A stretch of 33,469 bases of DNA from Eubacterium sp. (GTDB lineage Bacteria > Bacillota > Clostridia > Acetivibrionales > DSM-1351): the NCBI GenBank assembly GCA_029266335.1, contig JAQSXC010000028.1, forward strand, positions 1 through 33,469, read 5' to 3'. Every line of letters starts with the position of its first letter. Position 1 is the first letter of the stretch. A model generated the notes under the pieces. It was not told where the DNA came from. It saw only the letters and a program-made list of their open reading frames with translations, and made no database searches. Positions 8,772 through 16,145 of this stretch are shown piece by piece. The position numbers and the translations under genes were made by a program.

Positions 8772-8849
8772 GGTGGATATAGTTCAGCTGGTTAGAGCGC
8801 CAGATTGTGGTTCTGGATGTCGTGGGTTCGAATCCCACTACCCACCCCA
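8772..8849 (+). tRNA. tRNA-His (GTG anticodon)
   Basis: A cloverleaf with D-arm GTTC/GAGC, anticodon stem CCAGA/TCTGG and loop TTGTGGT, and T-arm GTGGG-TTCGAAT-CCCAC. The encoded CCA is at 8847-8849. The extra G-1 typical of tRNA-His is at 8772, opposite the discriminator C at 8846. The acceptor stem has one non-pair, A5 with C68, where related genes usually have G. It has its own promoter and terminator. Confidence 0.96.
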
Positions 8850-8851
8850 AG

Positions 8852-8887
8852 AAAAGAGTATAAGCGGCTTGCTTATACTCTTTTTTT
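8852..8887 (+). terminator. Terminator of tRNA-His
   Basis: A 14-bp stem (8852-8865 with 8871-8884) with a 5-base loop, ending in a run of T's. Confidence 0.9.
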
Positions 8888-8927
8888 ATATCTGAACAAA
8901 TTATGTCGTTTCATTACTTTAATACAT

Positions 8928-8955
8928 TGAAACATTTTTTCCTTTCATGCGTCTA
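8928..8955 (+). promoter_or_regulatory. ECF-sigma-type promoter of the DUF4349 gene
   Basis: TGAAAC (8928-8933), exactly 16 bases, then CGTCTA (8950-8955). This matches the consensus of B. subtilis extracytoplasmic-function sigma factors (sigma W/X/M: TGAAAC, 16-17 bases, CGTC or CGTA). It starts about 80 bases upstream of the lipoprotein gene. No sigma-A promoter is obvious nearby. Confidence 0.6.
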
Positions 8956-9010
8956 ATCAGTATAGAAGATATATAGATAAATTCTGGATGCATTAAAGGA
9001 GGAAAAAGGT

Positions 9011-10096
9011 ATGAGGAAAAGGTTTTGTTTATGGCTTTCAGTTTTGGTTTTGGCAGTGTCCTTTGCCGGGTGTGGCAGCGCAAGCAAGGATGCCAGTTCT
9101 CCATCAATGGCCGCAAGCGAAGAAGTTGCTGTCCAATACAGTGAAGCCGTGAATAATGCCGATATGGCATTTGGCGGTGAAGTTGGTGACTCTGTGAAAG
9201 TGACATTGACCGGACAGGATGAAACTGCAGTTTCCGCTAATCAGGGTGTTAAGGGTGATAGCTCAACAGTTCAAAACAATCAAGGCAGCTTAAATATCAA
9301 TCAAAAAATTATCTTTAGCGGCCAGGTTGATTTCGAGACTCTGAACTTTGACAAGACAAGAACAGAGCTGAGCAAATACATGACTTCTATTGGAGCCTAT
9401 CAGCAGAGTTCATCTATTAAAGGCGGAGGAATAGGTTATCAGGGCCTCAAAAGTGCCGTATTCATTTTCAGAGTACCCAAAGCAAAATATGATCAATCAT
9501 TTATAGATTTAAAGAAATTTGGTACAGTTGTATTTGAGCAGTCAAATGGCCAGGATGTGACCGAACAGTATTTTGATACTGAGGCCAGACTCAAATCACT
9601 TAAAATACAACAGGACCGATTACTGGAATTACTTAAAAAAGCTGTAAAGATGGAGGATATTCTTAAGATAGAAAAGGAACTCCAGACTACAAACTATGAA
9701 ATAGAAAATCTGACAGGAACTCTTAAAAAGTGGGATTGCCTGGTTGAATACTCTACGTTGACAGTTAATATAAACGAGGTGGAACAGATCAAACCGGTTC
9801 AGCCCAAGGAAACTGACGGATTTTTGTACCGCATTTCTTCAGGTTTCAAAAACAGTGTTAGCGGGCTGTGGAATTTCCTGCAGGATACAATTGTATTTCT
9901 TGCTGCAGCACTGCCGGTTCTCATACCTTTAGGCCTGATCGGTTATGCCTTGTACAGGATTATCCGGAAAAGAACTATAAAACCTGAAAAAACCTCAAGG
10001 CCACTAGTAATTCCTGACTTGTCACAAAAAAATGATAACACTGAAAATGCCATAGACAAAAAATCTGAAAATTCAGAGAAGCCAAAAAATCCATGA
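9011..10096 (+). CDS. DUF4349 membrane lipoprotein
   Basis: 361 residues. The N-terminus (MRKRF, hydrophobic run, then SFAGC near residue 20) is a lipoprotein signal with a lipobox Cys. The middle (about 95-255) matches DUF4349, with a coiled-coil stretch around 190-235 (RLKSLKIQQDRLLELLKK, then EDILKIEKELQTTNYEIENL). One transmembrane helix near 290-315 precedes a positively charged, Lys-rich cytoplasmic tail. The protein is thus anchored at both ends and exposes its coiled-coil domain outside. AAAGGAGG precedes the ATG. The ECF-type promoter suggests an envelope-stress role (inference); the family's function is unknown. Confidence 0.87.
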   Translation: MRKRFCLWLSVLVLAVSFAGCGSASKDASSPSMAASEEVAVQYSEAVNNADMAFGGEVGDSVKVTLTGQDETAVSANQGVKGDSSTVQNNQGSLNINQKIIFSGQVDFETLNFDKTRTELSKYMTSIGAYQQSSSIKGGGIGYQGLKSAVFIFRVPKAKYDQSFIDLKKFGTVVFEQSNGQDVTEQYFDTEARLKSLKIQQDRLLELLKKAVKMEDILKIEKELQTTNYEIENLTGTLKKWDCLVEYSTLTVNINEVEQIKPVQPKETDGFLYRISSGFKNSVSGLWNFLQDTIVFLAAALPVLIPLGLIGYALYRIIRKRTIKPEKTSRPLVIPDLSQKNDNTENAIDKKSENSEKPKNP

Positions 10097-10206
10097 ATTC
10101 ATTCATCAGTGGAGTATGGCTTCCGCCAATATGGCGTTAGGGCTCCCCTGCAGGGTGCAGGTTAAATTGTAGCACAAGTATATCAGGTCATACTTGAAAA
10201 TGCACC

Positions 10207-10235
10207 TTGACATGATTTTTTTCATATGCTATTAT
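10207..10235 (+). promoter_or_regulatory. Strong promoter of the MutS2-like leader RNA
   Basis: TTGACA (10207-10212), a 17-base spacer, TATTAT (10230-10235). The predicted start is about 10242, some 550 bases upstream of the MutS2-like ATG. Confidence 0.75.
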
Positions 10236-10271
10236 GATTTCAAAATTTAGTTTTTCAGGAGGAAAGTTTTA

Positions 10272-10307
10272 ATGTTGGCCGTGTCTGTAAAGGTGGTAAA
10301 CAACTAA
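10272..10307 (+). CDS. Putative 11-residue leader peptide
   Basis: The ORF encodes MLAVSVKVVNN. CAGGAGG sits eight bases before the ATG, one of the best ribosome binding sites in the window, and the ORF starts about 30 bases after a strong promoter. Its stop codon lies in the loop of a small ACAAC/GTTGT hairpin. The SVKVV stretch loosely recalls macrolide arrest motifs of Erm leader peptides (IFVI, IAVV), but this is only a resemblance. The arrangement fits a ribosome-sensing leader peptide (inference). Confidence 0.45.
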   Translation: MLAVSVKVVNN

Positions 10308-10360
10308 ATAAGTTGTAGGCTTTTAAATTTTGGTTTAAACCTTTATTTAACTTAGCCTTT

Positions 10361-10383
10361 AAATGATACATCAGGTATCATTT
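10361..10383 (+). other. Leader hairpin
   Basis: A perfect 9-bp stem (AAATGATAC with GTATCATTT) and a 5-base loop inside the leader RNA, about 55 bases downstream of the 11-codon ORF. Confidence 0.5.
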
Positions 10384-10568
10384 CTACACCTGCTTTCGTA
10401 CAGTTTTTGTACGTACAGACATGCTTTATACTTTTTTCCGGACTGGATTTACACAAGTTACTGTATCAGTAATAAACAATATTAGGAAGTTATTAAATGA
10501 CTTTCTTTAGTACTGTATAGTATTGATTATGTAAGAGATTGACTATATTCGGAATTAATATGAACTTT

Positions 10569-10601
10569 AAGCGTGACAGGTTAGTCCTGACACGCTTTTT
10601 T
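10569..10601 (+). terminator. First intrinsic terminator of the leader (T1)
   Basis: AAGCGTG (10569-10575) pairs with CACGCTT (10591-10597) around an inner CAGG/CCTG stem, followed by a run of T's. It would end the transcript about 190 bases before the MutS2-like ATG. Confidence 0.85.
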
Positions 10602-10656
10602 AATTTTCCAATAAGGTAAACGCGCCTGATAAAAGGCTTTGTTTTTCATGGAGATT

Positions 10657-10740
10657 AACCCACCGGAGCATTCTGTATTATCAGCTTGAGCTATTGCTTA
10701 AGCCTGGAAGCAGTGTGAGATCCGGTGGGTTTTTTATTTT
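10657..10740 (+). terminator. Second, branched terminator of the leader (T2)
   Basis: The outer stem AACCCACCGGA (10657-10667) pairs perfectly with TCCGGTGGGTT (10721-10731) and is followed by T's to 10740. The 53-base interior holds another hairpin (10682-10706, about 10 bp with one bulge). The enlarged loop is unusual for a simple terminator and could be a sensor domain. Confidence 0.75.
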
Positions 10741-10789
10741 TCAAAATAGTGTGTGGGTATGTCATATCCCGGATAAAAGGAGTAGTACA

Positions 10790-12826
10790 ATGAATAATTT
10801 TGCAAAAACTTTAGAGTTTAATATGATAATTGATATGCTGTGCGAATTGGCCATGTCTGAAAGAGCAAAAGCAAAGCTCAGTAAGCTGATGCCTTATCTG
10901 TCGGAGGTTGAATGCAGACAAAAAATGAAGGAAACAACGGATGCCAAAAGAATACTGGAAAGCCTGGGGACTCCTCCGCTTGCTACAATGGTTGAGCTCG
11001 AAAAAATACTTGAGCTTTGTTCAAAGGGAGCAATGCTGATTCCGGAACAACTTGTACTGGTTGGACAGTTTCTGGTTTCCTGCAGGCGTATGAAATCCTA
11101 TCTTAAGAAAGCAGAGGCTTTGGACACGGAAGTTGCTTATTACGGGGGTTCCATAAATGACTTAAGCGGCTTGTATGAAGAGATAGACAGGTCGATCAGA
11201 AACGGACAGGTAGACGATTCTGCATCTCCAAAGCTAAGGGACATCAGAAGAAAGATGGAGAGCACCGCCGGCCAGGTTCGTATCAAGCTTGAAAGCCTTC
11301 TGAGAAGTAAAAAGGAATGGTTTACCGACAGCTATGTTTCAACCAGGAACGGACATTATGTATTACCTGTAAAAAAAGAATACAGAAGTCAGATAACAGG
11401 AACTGTTATAGATACCTCTACTACCGGAGGAACATACTTTATTGAACCGGCGGTGGTTCAAAAGCTTCAGAACGAATTATCTCTATTGCAGATCGAGGAG
11501 GAAAATGAGATAAGGAAAATACTATATACGCTCACAGCATTGGTAGATGAGCAAATACCTGTCATAAAGCTGGATATGGATGCTATGGAGGTATTGGACA
11601 TAGTATTTTCAAAAGCTAAATTATCTGCTCAAATGAAGGCCATACCTGTCAAGGTCAATGTAAACCGTAAAATAATAATAAAGGGAGGCAGGCATCCTCT
11701 GCTGAATCAGACTACCTGTGTGCCCCTGGATTTTGAAATCGGAGCTGGTATTAATGGAGTAATCATTACAGGGCCAAATACCGGAGGCAAAACCGTGGCG
11801 CTGAAAACCACGGGACTCCTGTCTATGATGGCTCAAAGCGGACTTCATGTACCTGCAGCCCAGGGAAGTGAATTCTGTATGAATAATCTTGTTCTATGTG
11901 ATATTGGAGATGGGCAGAGTATATCTGAAAATCTGTCCACCTTTTCCTCTCATATAAACAATATAATTAATATACTTGAAGGGGCTACTCATGAGAGCCT
12001 TGTGCTCCTGGACGAATTAGGCTCGGGAACTGACCCGGCCGAAGGAATGGGGATTGCAATTTCCATTATTGAAGAGCTGAAGAGCAAGAACTGTTTATTT
12101 CTGGCCACCACCCATTATCCTGAAATCAAGGAGTACGCCAGAAAGGCAGATAAGCTTGTAAATGCACGAATGGCCTTTGACAAGGAAAGCCTGCAGCCTC
12201 TATATAAGCTGGAAATTGGTGAAGCCGGGGAAAGCTGTGCGCTTTATATAGCCAAACGTCTGGGCTTTCCGAAGCATCTGCTGAAAATTGCACACCAACA
12301 TGCATACCAGCAGCACAATTCAAATATATCAAAACCGGGAACAGGGGTGGATCAGGCGTTATGTATGAATATTCTCAAAGATACCGGAGACAATTTCAAC
12401 ACTAAGGGAACCGGAGACAATTGCAACACTAAGGATACCGGAGAGAAATATAACACTGAATTGAGCAGGACTGCGGATTACGCTCAGAATGACAAACCTG
12501 TATCGATAATTCAAAGAGAAAAGGAGGCTCCCAGACCAAACCGGAGCGCCAGGTTCACCATAGGTGACAGCGTAATGGTTTACCCCCGGAGAGATATAGG
12601 AATTGTATATCAGACAGCAAATGAAAAAGGTGAGATCGGCGTACAGATCAAGGACAAGAAAACTCTCATTTCACACAAGAGATTAAAGCTGCATGTACCG
12701 GCCAGTGAACTGTATCCCCCTGATTATGATTTTTCCATTGTTTTTGACACGGTAGCCAATCGCAAAGCAAGAAGGAAGATGGAAAAGGGGCATAATCCGG
12801 ATTTGATAATCAGATCCGATAACTGA
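10790..12826 (+). CDS. MutS2-like ATPase lacking the Smr nuclease domain
   Basis: 678 residues. The start at 10790 has AAAGGAG upstream; an in-frame opening to 10694 runs through terminator T2 and is rejected. Residues 1-300 resemble the MutS core/lever region, including TRNGHYVLPVKKEYRSQ and the TSTTGGTYFIEP motif of MutS2. The ATPase has Walker A GPNTGGKTV (residue 328), Walker B LVLLDELGSGTDPAEG (about 403) and ATTHYPEIKEYA. The C-terminus has a KOW-like segment (GDSVMVYPRRDIG) but no Smr domain; B. subtilis MutS2 is about 785 residues. Residues 532-558 are three 9-residue repeats. MutS2 of B. subtilis splits collided ribosomes, and older work assigns it recombination control. Which role this paralog has is unknown. 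Confidence 0.85.
   Translation: MNNFAKTLEFNMIIDMLCELAMSERAKAKLSKLMPYLSEVECRQKMKETTDAKRILESLGTPPLATMVELEKILELCSKGAMLIPEQLVLVGQFLVSCRRMKSYLKKAEALDTEVAYYGGSINDLSGLYEEIDRSIRNGQVDDSASPKLRDIRRKMESTAGQVRIKLESLLRSKKEWFTDSYVSTRNGHYVLPVKKEYRSQITGTVIDTSTTGGTYFIEPAVVQKLQNELSLLQIEEENEIRKILYTLTALVDEQIPVIKLDMDAMEVLDIVFSKAKLSAQMKAIPVKVNVNRKIIIKGGRHPLLNQTTCVPLDFEIGAGINGVIITGPNTGGKTVALKTTGLLSMMAQSGLHVPAAQGSEFCMNNLVLCDIGDGQSISENLSTFSSHINNIINILEGATHESLVLLDELGSGTDPAEGMGIAISIIEELKSKNCLFLATTHYPEIKEYARKADKLVNARMAFDKESLQPLYKLEIGEAGESCALYIAKRLGFPKHLLKIAHQHAYQQHNSNISKPGTGVDQALCMNILKDTGDNFNTKGTGDNCNTKDTGEKYNTELSRTADYAQNDKPVSIIQREKEAPRPNRSARFTIGDSVMVYPRRDIGIVYQTANEKGEIGVQIKDKKTLISHKRLKLHVPASELYPPDYDFSIVFDTVANRKARRKMEKGHNPDLIIRSDN
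12383..12463 (+). repeat. 27-bp in-frame tandem repeat inside the MutS2-like gene
   Basis: Three units start at 12383, 12410 and 12437. The first two are nearly identical and the third is diverged. They encode TGDNFNTKG, TGDNCNTKD and TGEKYNTEL. The period keeps the reading frame, so copy-number change would only alter linker length. Confidence 0.85.
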
Positions 12827-12861
12827 AAACAGCAGGTTGTTTAGTGATAAAAATGGCTGTC

Positions 12862-12890
12862 TTTACCATAATATTACTCAATGATATAAT
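12862..12890 (+). promoter_or_regulatory. Promoter of the methyltransferase gene
   Basis: TTTACC (12862-12867), 17 bases, TATAAT (12885-12890), about 55 bases before the start at 12945. Confidence 0.5.
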
Positions 12891-12944
12891 CAGCTTGAAT
12901 TAAAAGATTCTTTTGAAACAAAATATGTATACAAGGAGGCAAAT

Positions 12945-13736
12945 ATGGATTATATAAATTCAAATAAGGAAGCCTGGGAGGAAGCTTTTGAGCATCGTGC
13001 TCCCGGATGGTGCGGTGATATAGTTAAAAGACTGCAGGAGGAGCCTTACCCTTTTTTAAAGACTGAACTGATAGAAGAATTTAAGAAGGTTGATTTTACA
13101 AATAAAACTGTGGGACAATTTTGCTGCAATAATGGCAGGGAATTGCTGTCTCTTATGAAGTTTGGAGCTGAAAAGGGCATTGGCTTTGATATAGCTGAAA
13201 ATATGGTGGCCTGGGCAAATGGAATAGCACGGGAGACAAATATGAAATGTTCGTTCATTGCAACTAACATTCTGGAAATTGATGAGTCCTACCATAACAG
13301 TTTTGATTTTATTTTAATCACAATTGGAGCTATAACGTGGTTTGAAGATTTAAGAGCATTGTTCAGAAAAGTATTCCTTTGTATGAAGGAAAATGGAGTA
13401 TTAATAATAAACGATATGCATCCCGTGACCAATATGCTGGCTTTTATGGGGGAAGACAATTTTGATGAAAAGGTCCCCAACAAAATGATTAATTCCTATT
13501 TCAAGCAGGACCCATGGGTTGAAAATCACGGTATGGGATATATGTGCCAGGAAGCTTACGATTCAAAAACCTTTTACAGCTTCTCACATACTTTTTCTTC
13601 GGTTTTTAACTCAGTAATACTAAACGGCTTAACCCTAATCAGGCTTAGAGAATTTCAGCATGACATATCAAACTCACTGGCTCATCTTGAAAACCAGGGA
13701 ATACCACTGTCATATATACTGGTAGCAAGAAAATAA
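12945..13736 (+). CDS. Class I SAM-dependent methyltransferase
   Basis: 263 residues. A Rossmann-type methyltransferase core lies at about 50-170. Motif I reads VGQFCCNNGRELLSL, with CNNG in place of the usual GxGxG loop, as in some Firmicute methyltransferases. An acidic residue follows in GIGFDIAENM; then come DFILITIGAITWF (motif IV region) and ENGVLIINDMHPV. The C-terminal part (180-263) is likely the substrate cap. AAGGAGG lies about six bases before the ATG. The substrate cannot be told from sequence; a small molecule is more likely than RNA or DNA (inference). Confidence 0.8.
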   Translation: MDYINSNKEAWEEAFEHRAPGWCGDIVKRLQEEPYPFLKTELIEEFKKVDFTNKTVGQFCCNNGRELLSLMKFGAEKGIGFDIAENMVAWANGIARETNMKCSFIATNILEIDESYHNSFDFILITIGAITWFEDLRALFRKVFLCMKENGVLIINDMHPVTNMLAFMGEDNFDEKVPNKMINSYFKQDPWVENHGMGYMCQEAYDSKTFYSFSHTFSSVFNSVILNGLTLIRLREFQHDISNSLAHLENQGIPLSYILVARK

Positions 13737-13830
13737 AAATTATATACTTCAAAATGTTTTATACTGACATCATATTAAAAGAAAGTAATTAAAATAAACA
13801 ATTTAAAGAAAAAATTAATAACAAACATTA

Positions 13831-13864
13831 AAAAACCTTGTAACATAAAAGTTACAAGGTTTTT
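13831..13864 (-). terminator. Terminator of the tRNA-Gln/tRNA-Lys unit
   Basis: A perfect 14-bp stem (13831-13844 with 13851-13864) and 6-base loop, with T's following on the minus strand just after tRNA-Lys. It is symmetrical enough to also serve the plus-strand methyltransferase gene. Confidence 0.85.
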
Positions 13865-13939
13865 GGTGACCCATCGCAGATTCGAACTGCGGACACCTTG
13901 ATTAAAAGTCAAGTGCTCTGCCAACTGAGCTAATGGGTC
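13864..13939 (-). tRNA. tRNA-Lys (TTT anticodon)
   Basis: A complete cloverleaf on the minus strand: acceptor GACCCAT/ATGGGTC, anticodon stem CTTGA/TCAAG with TTT in the loop, T-arm CGCAG-TTCGAAT-CTGCG, encoded CCA at 13866-13864. It lies three bases downstream of tRNA-Gln and is co-transcribed with it. Confidence 0.97.
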
Positions 13940-13942
13940 AAA

Positions 13943-14019
13943 TGGCTGGGATGGCTGGACTCGAACCAACGAAATGCCAGAGTCAAAGTCTGGTGCCTTA
14001 CCAGCTTGGCTACATCCCA
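13943..14019 (-). tRNA. tRNA-Gln (TTG anticodon)
   Basis: A complete cloverleaf on the minus strand: acceptor TGGGATG/CATCCCA, anticodon stem CCAGA/TCTGG with loop CTTTGAC, so anticodon TTG. It has discriminator G and an encoded CCA. It is the first gene of the two-tRNA unit. Confidence 0.96.
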
Positions 14020-14037
14020 ACGTCAAGCGCAAAACCT

Positions 14038-14066
14038 ATTATAAAGAGGTTTGCACTTTTTGTCAA
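14038..14066 (-). promoter_or_regulatory. Consensus promoter of the tRNA-Gln/tRNA-Lys unit
   Basis: On the minus strand: TTGACA (14066-14061), 17 bases, TATAAT (14043-14038). Both hexamers match sigma-A perfectly. It lies between the end of prfC and tRNA-Gln. Confidence 0.92.
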
Positions 14067-14114
14067 GCAAATAAACAGAAATTTTTCTATAATTATGCCA
14101 TAAGGCAACAAGTA

Positions 14115-15740
14115 TTAAAGAGTTTTCTTGATTTTAAAATCCTGTGTTGCAATATCAATTAATTTGAGGTCCTTATTTCTTTCTTCAGCCATTCGGATAG
14201 ACCATTCATTTTCAAACAATACTGCGTTTCTTCCCAGCTTGTCTTCAACTATTACTGCTGTACTTGGCAGATTCAGTTTTCTTGGATCAAGACCTTCATT
14301 TTCTATCCAGCGTGCATGTCTGTAAGGCAGATTCTGAAGTCGGAGCTGTACTCCGTATTCATTCTTGAGTCTGTATTCAAGCACTTCAAACTGCAGAGCA
14401 CCTACCACTCCGATAATCAATGCTTCTATACCGATATCGATCTGCTTGAATACCTGAATAGCACCTTCTTCAGACAGCTGATCAATACCTTTTATGAACT
14501 GTTTTCTTTTCATTGTGTCAGCCGGTGTTACTCTGGCAAAATATTCGGCAGGGAATATTGGAATACCTTCAAATCTTACATTGCCGTTACCCTCGTATAA
14601 TGTGTCTCCCAGATTGAATATTCCGGGGTCAAATAAACCGATTATATCGCCGGGATATGCTTCATCAACGATGGTACGTTCCTGGGCCATAAACTGTTGA
14701 GGCTGTGACAGACGGATTTCTTTTCCCGCATTCACATGCTTTACAGACATTCCTTTTGTAAACTTGCCAGAACAAATTCTCAAGAAGGCAAGCCTGTCTC
14801 TATGGGTTGGATTCATATTTGCCTGTATTTTAAAGATAAAACCGGATAACTTGTCACTTTCAGGATCAATTTCGCCCTCGGAGGTTTCTATAATACCCGG
14901 TGATGGTGCCAGTTCCAGAAATTCTTCCAGGAAGGGCTGTACACCGAAATTTGTCATGGCACTGCCGAAGAATAATGGTGTAAGCTCACCGCTGCCTATC
15001 TTCTTTTTATCAAATTCGTCGCCTGCCATATCCAGCAGCTCTATGTCTTCGCAGAGCTTATCGTGGTAATGGCTGCCCAGCAAGTCTGCAAAAATCGGAT
15101 CATCAACTTTTCCTACAGTTGATGAAACCTGTGATTGTCCATGCTCTCCGCCGTCAAACAGTTCTATCTGCTTGAGATTTCTATTATAGACGCCTTTAAA
15201 GTCACCTTCTGTTCCTATTGGCCAGTTCATAGGATAGGAACGTATTCCGAGTACTCTTTCGATTTCCTCCATGAGCTCAAAGGGATCTTTACTGGCGCGG
15301 TCCATTTTGTTTACAAAAGTAAAGATTGGAATACCTCTCAATTTACATACGTGAAACAGCTTAATGGTTTGTGCTTCCACACCTTTTGCTCCGTCAATAA
15401 GCATCACGGCACTATCAGCAGCTACAAGCGTTCTGTATGTATCTTCACTGAAGTCCTGGTGACCCGGAGTATCCAATATATTTATACAGTAATTATTATA
15501 TTCAAACTGCATTACACTGGAAGTAACGGAAATACCCCTTTGCTTTTCAATTTCCATCCAATCGGATACAGCATATTTATTTGCCTTTCTTGCCTTAACA
15601 GAACCAGCCAGCCTGATGGCACCACCATACAGAAGCAATTTTTCAGTCAAGGTGGTTTTACCGGCGTCAGGGTGAGAAATAATAGCAAATGTTTTTCTAC
15701 GGGATACTTCTTTTTTTATTTCATCTTTAATATCTGGCAT
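14115..15740 (-). CDS. prfC: Peptide chain release factor 3
   Basis: 541 residues, normal length. RF3 is a cytoplasmic GTPase that recycles RF1/RF2 after peptide release. GTPase motifs: P-loop HPDAGKTT (23-30), QRGISV switch I (68-72), DTPGH (90-94), NKMD (144-147). The RF3-type C-terminal region continues (FGVQPFLEEFLELAPSPG, then ALQFEVLEYRLKNEYG). The start ATG follows GAGAGG at about ten bases. A promoter with TTGACA-17-TAAAAT lies at 15841-15813. It ends about 50 bases before the tRNA promoter with no strong terminator, so some read-through into the tRNAs is possible. Confidence 0.97.
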   Translation of the reverse strand: MPDIKDEIKKEVSRRKTFAIISHPDAGKTTLTEKLLLYGGAIRLAGSVKARKANKYAVSDWMEIEKQRGISVTSSVMQFEYNNYCINILDTPGHQDFSEDTYRTLVAADSAVMLIDGAKGVEAQTIKLFHVCKLRGIPIFTFVNKMDRASKDPFELMEEIERVLGIRSYPMNWPIGTEGDFKGVYNRNLKQIELFDGGEHGQSQVSSTVGKVDDPIFADLLGSHYHDKLCEDIELLDMAGDEFDKKKIGSGELTPLFFGSAMTNFGVQPFLEEFLELAPSPGIIETSEGEIDPESDKLSGFIFKIQANMNPTHRDRLAFLRICSGKFTKGMSVKHVNAGKEIRLSQPQQFMAQERTIVDEAYPGDIIGLFDPGIFNLGDTLYEGNGNVRFEGIPIFPAEYFARVTPADTMKRKQFIKGIDQLSEEGAIQVFKQIDIGIEALIIGVVGALQFEVLEYRLKNEYGVQLRLQNLPYRHARWIENEGLDPRKLNLPSTAVIVEDKLGRNAVLFENEWSIRMAEERNKDLKLIDIATQDFKIKKTL

Positions 15741-15812
15741 TTGATCTAACCTCTCGCAATTCTATCAGAAATGGTTTAATTATTTGTTATTACTTTTTAA
15801 CAATCAGATTTC

Positions 15813-15841
15813 ATTTTATATTATAGCCAATATGCTGTCAA
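15813..15841 (-). promoter_or_regulatory. Promoter of prfC
   Basis: On the minus strand: TTGACA (15841-15836), 17 bases, TAAAAT (15818-15813), about 75 bases before the prfC start. Confidence 0.75.
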
Positions 15842-16145
15842 ATAGTAATTGGGGGAGAAATTACGTATAATTATTTATAGGATTAATTGCTGTTAATTGT
15901 TGTTTTTATAATATTATTATGATAATAATAGGAAAAGGATATTTTGTATGTATATAGAATATATGCTATAAATGGCATATTATTATCTTAAATCATCTAA
16001 ACTAATATAGCAGTGAATATTAGCAAAACATACGGTTAATATCTGGATGTGAGTCATCATTTTATGGCTTGATCTAAATGATGTCAGTACAAAAAGACGG
16101 TAGAATGCATACAGCAGGATTTGTTTTATAAATTGGAGGTTAACT
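15842..16145. other. Spacer before the nucleoside kinase operon
   Basis: Very AT-rich. It holds a small hairpin near 15960-15980 (ATATGC/GCATAT) and an 8-bp inverted repeat CATCATTT (16055-16062) with AAATGATG (16076-16083) that could be an operator. No convincing plus-strand promoter or known RNA element was seen. Confidence 0.35.

Larger units (their letters stand above)
10242..10789 (+). promoter_or_regulatory. Long structured leader with tandem terminators upstream of the MutS2-like gene
   Basis: The 693-base gap between the lipoprotein and MutS2-like genes holds a promoter, an 11-codon ORF (10272-10307) and a series of hairpins: a 9-bp stem at 10361-10383, a 6-bp stem at 10397-10413 and a TTACTG/CAGTAA stem near 10460. 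Two intrinsic terminators follow at 10569-10601 and 10657-10740. Everything points the same way as the downstream gene. It could be a transcription attenuator or an independent small RNA ending at the first terminator. I recognise no known riboswitch class. Confidence 0.5.

Noticed and set aside
10242-10601. Known small RNA such as 6S, SRP RNA or tmRNA
   Set aside because: I could not find the characteristic core motifs of these RNAs. A new or lineage-specific RNA is not excluded.
10694-10789. Upstream extension of the MutS2-like frame
   Set aside because: It would translate through terminator T2, and the ATG at 10790 has its own AAAGGAG site.
12383-12463. Possible CRISPR-like repeats
   Set aside because: The units are contiguous, in frame and without spacers, so they are a coding tandem repeat.
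15135-15749. 204-residue plus-strand ORF opposite prfC
   Set aside because: It lies wholly antisense to a clear RF3 gene and shows no domain or ribosome binding site.
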